Shown here: positions 5,813 through 5,921 of the stretch, piece by piece
Layout of the letters: every line of letters begins with the position of its first letter
How positions within the stretch are numbered: position 1 is the stretch's first letter
From: an uncultured Paraprevotella sp.
Lineage (GTDB): Bacteria > Bacteroidota > Bacteroidia > Bacteroidales > Bacteroidaceae
Direction of reading: 5' to 3'
Length of the DNA stretch: 5,921 bases
Assembly (NCBI GenBank): GCA_910586505.1
Contig: CAJUGV010000020.1
Coordinates: 1 to 5,921 of the forward strand
The notes under the pieces: generated by a model
Database searches by the model: none
What the model was told of the DNA's origin: nothing
What the model saw: only the letters and a program-made list of their open reading frames with translations
Made by a program: the position numbers and the translations under genes

Positions 5813-5921
5813 TTTTCATTTTGTGTTATTAATTTATTGTTTTCCAGCGTATTTTTGATGTTTATGTATTGCTTTTTGTTATTTTGCTGATATATTCCTT
5901 GAAAAAAGAGCTGTAATGATT

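Larger units (their letters stand above)
5465..5921. other. Intergenic AT-rich region with palindromes and short repeats
   Basis: No gene is supported here. The right part (about 5720-5921) is strongly AT-rich with pyrimidine runs on the plus strand. It contains the palindromes and repeats listed separately and ends with an ATG at 5916-5918 that has a purine-rich stretch (AAAAAAGAG) about six bases before it. This could be the start of a plus-strand gene outside the window, which would make this its upstream control region. Too little is present to call it. Confidence 0.45.

Noticed and set aside
5850..5857. TATTTTTG, a plus-strand match to the Bacteroidetes -7 element
   Set aside because: The nearest upstream TTTG (5820-5823) gives a 26-base spacer, longer than the 19-21 expected, so it is not listed as a promoter.
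5916..5921. ATG near the right edge as the start of a plus-strand gene
   Set aside because: Only two codons are visible, so no reading frame can be assessed.
1..5921. CRISPR array, insertion sequence, phage or defence genes
   Set aside because: No regular repeat-spacer pattern, transposase, terminal inverted repeats or related protein motif is visible.

Overview
This window looks like chromosomal DNA of a Bacteroides-type member of the Bacteroidales. Two promoters match the Bacteroidetes consensus exactly (TTTG, 19-base spacer, TAnnTTTG), Shine-Dalgarno sequences are weak or absent, and the proteins read as the Bacteroidetes versions of their families. I cannot name the species.

Layout, left to right. 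(1) Positions 1-42 hold the 5' part of a minus-strand tRNA-Phe (anticodon GAA), cut by the window edge, with its own promoter at 67-97. (2) Positions 131-186 form a two-part hairpin followed by five T on the minus strand, the likely operon terminator. A smaller hairpin at 212-236 lies between it and the last gene. (3) Positions 245-4984 are four tightly packed minus-strand genes. In transcription order they are sppA (inner-membrane signal peptide peptidase), lpxK (lipid A 4'-kinase), a trimeric-type purine nucleoside phosphorylase, and thiL (thiamine-monophosphate kinase). The sppA-lpxK gap is 7 bases, lpxK and the phosphorylase gene overlap by 44 bases, and the next gap is 13 bases. All four are probably read from one promoter at 5019-5049. 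(4) Positions 5050-5921 contain no convincing gene. About 70% of the plus strand is G or T between 5161 and 5460. Further right the DNA becomes AT-rich and carries palindromes and short repeats that look regulatory.

The operon mixes functions. SppA and LpxK serve the envelope: membrane peptide turnover and completion of the lipid A precursor. The phosphorylase and ThiL serve purine salvage and thiamine diphosphate synthesis. All four are ordinary housekeeping families, intact and with recognisable active-site motifs. I see no mobile element, CRISPR array, defence system or clearly new gene system. The points most worth a second look are an Asp at the base-specificity position of the phosphorylase and the unexplained 870-base region upstream of sppA.
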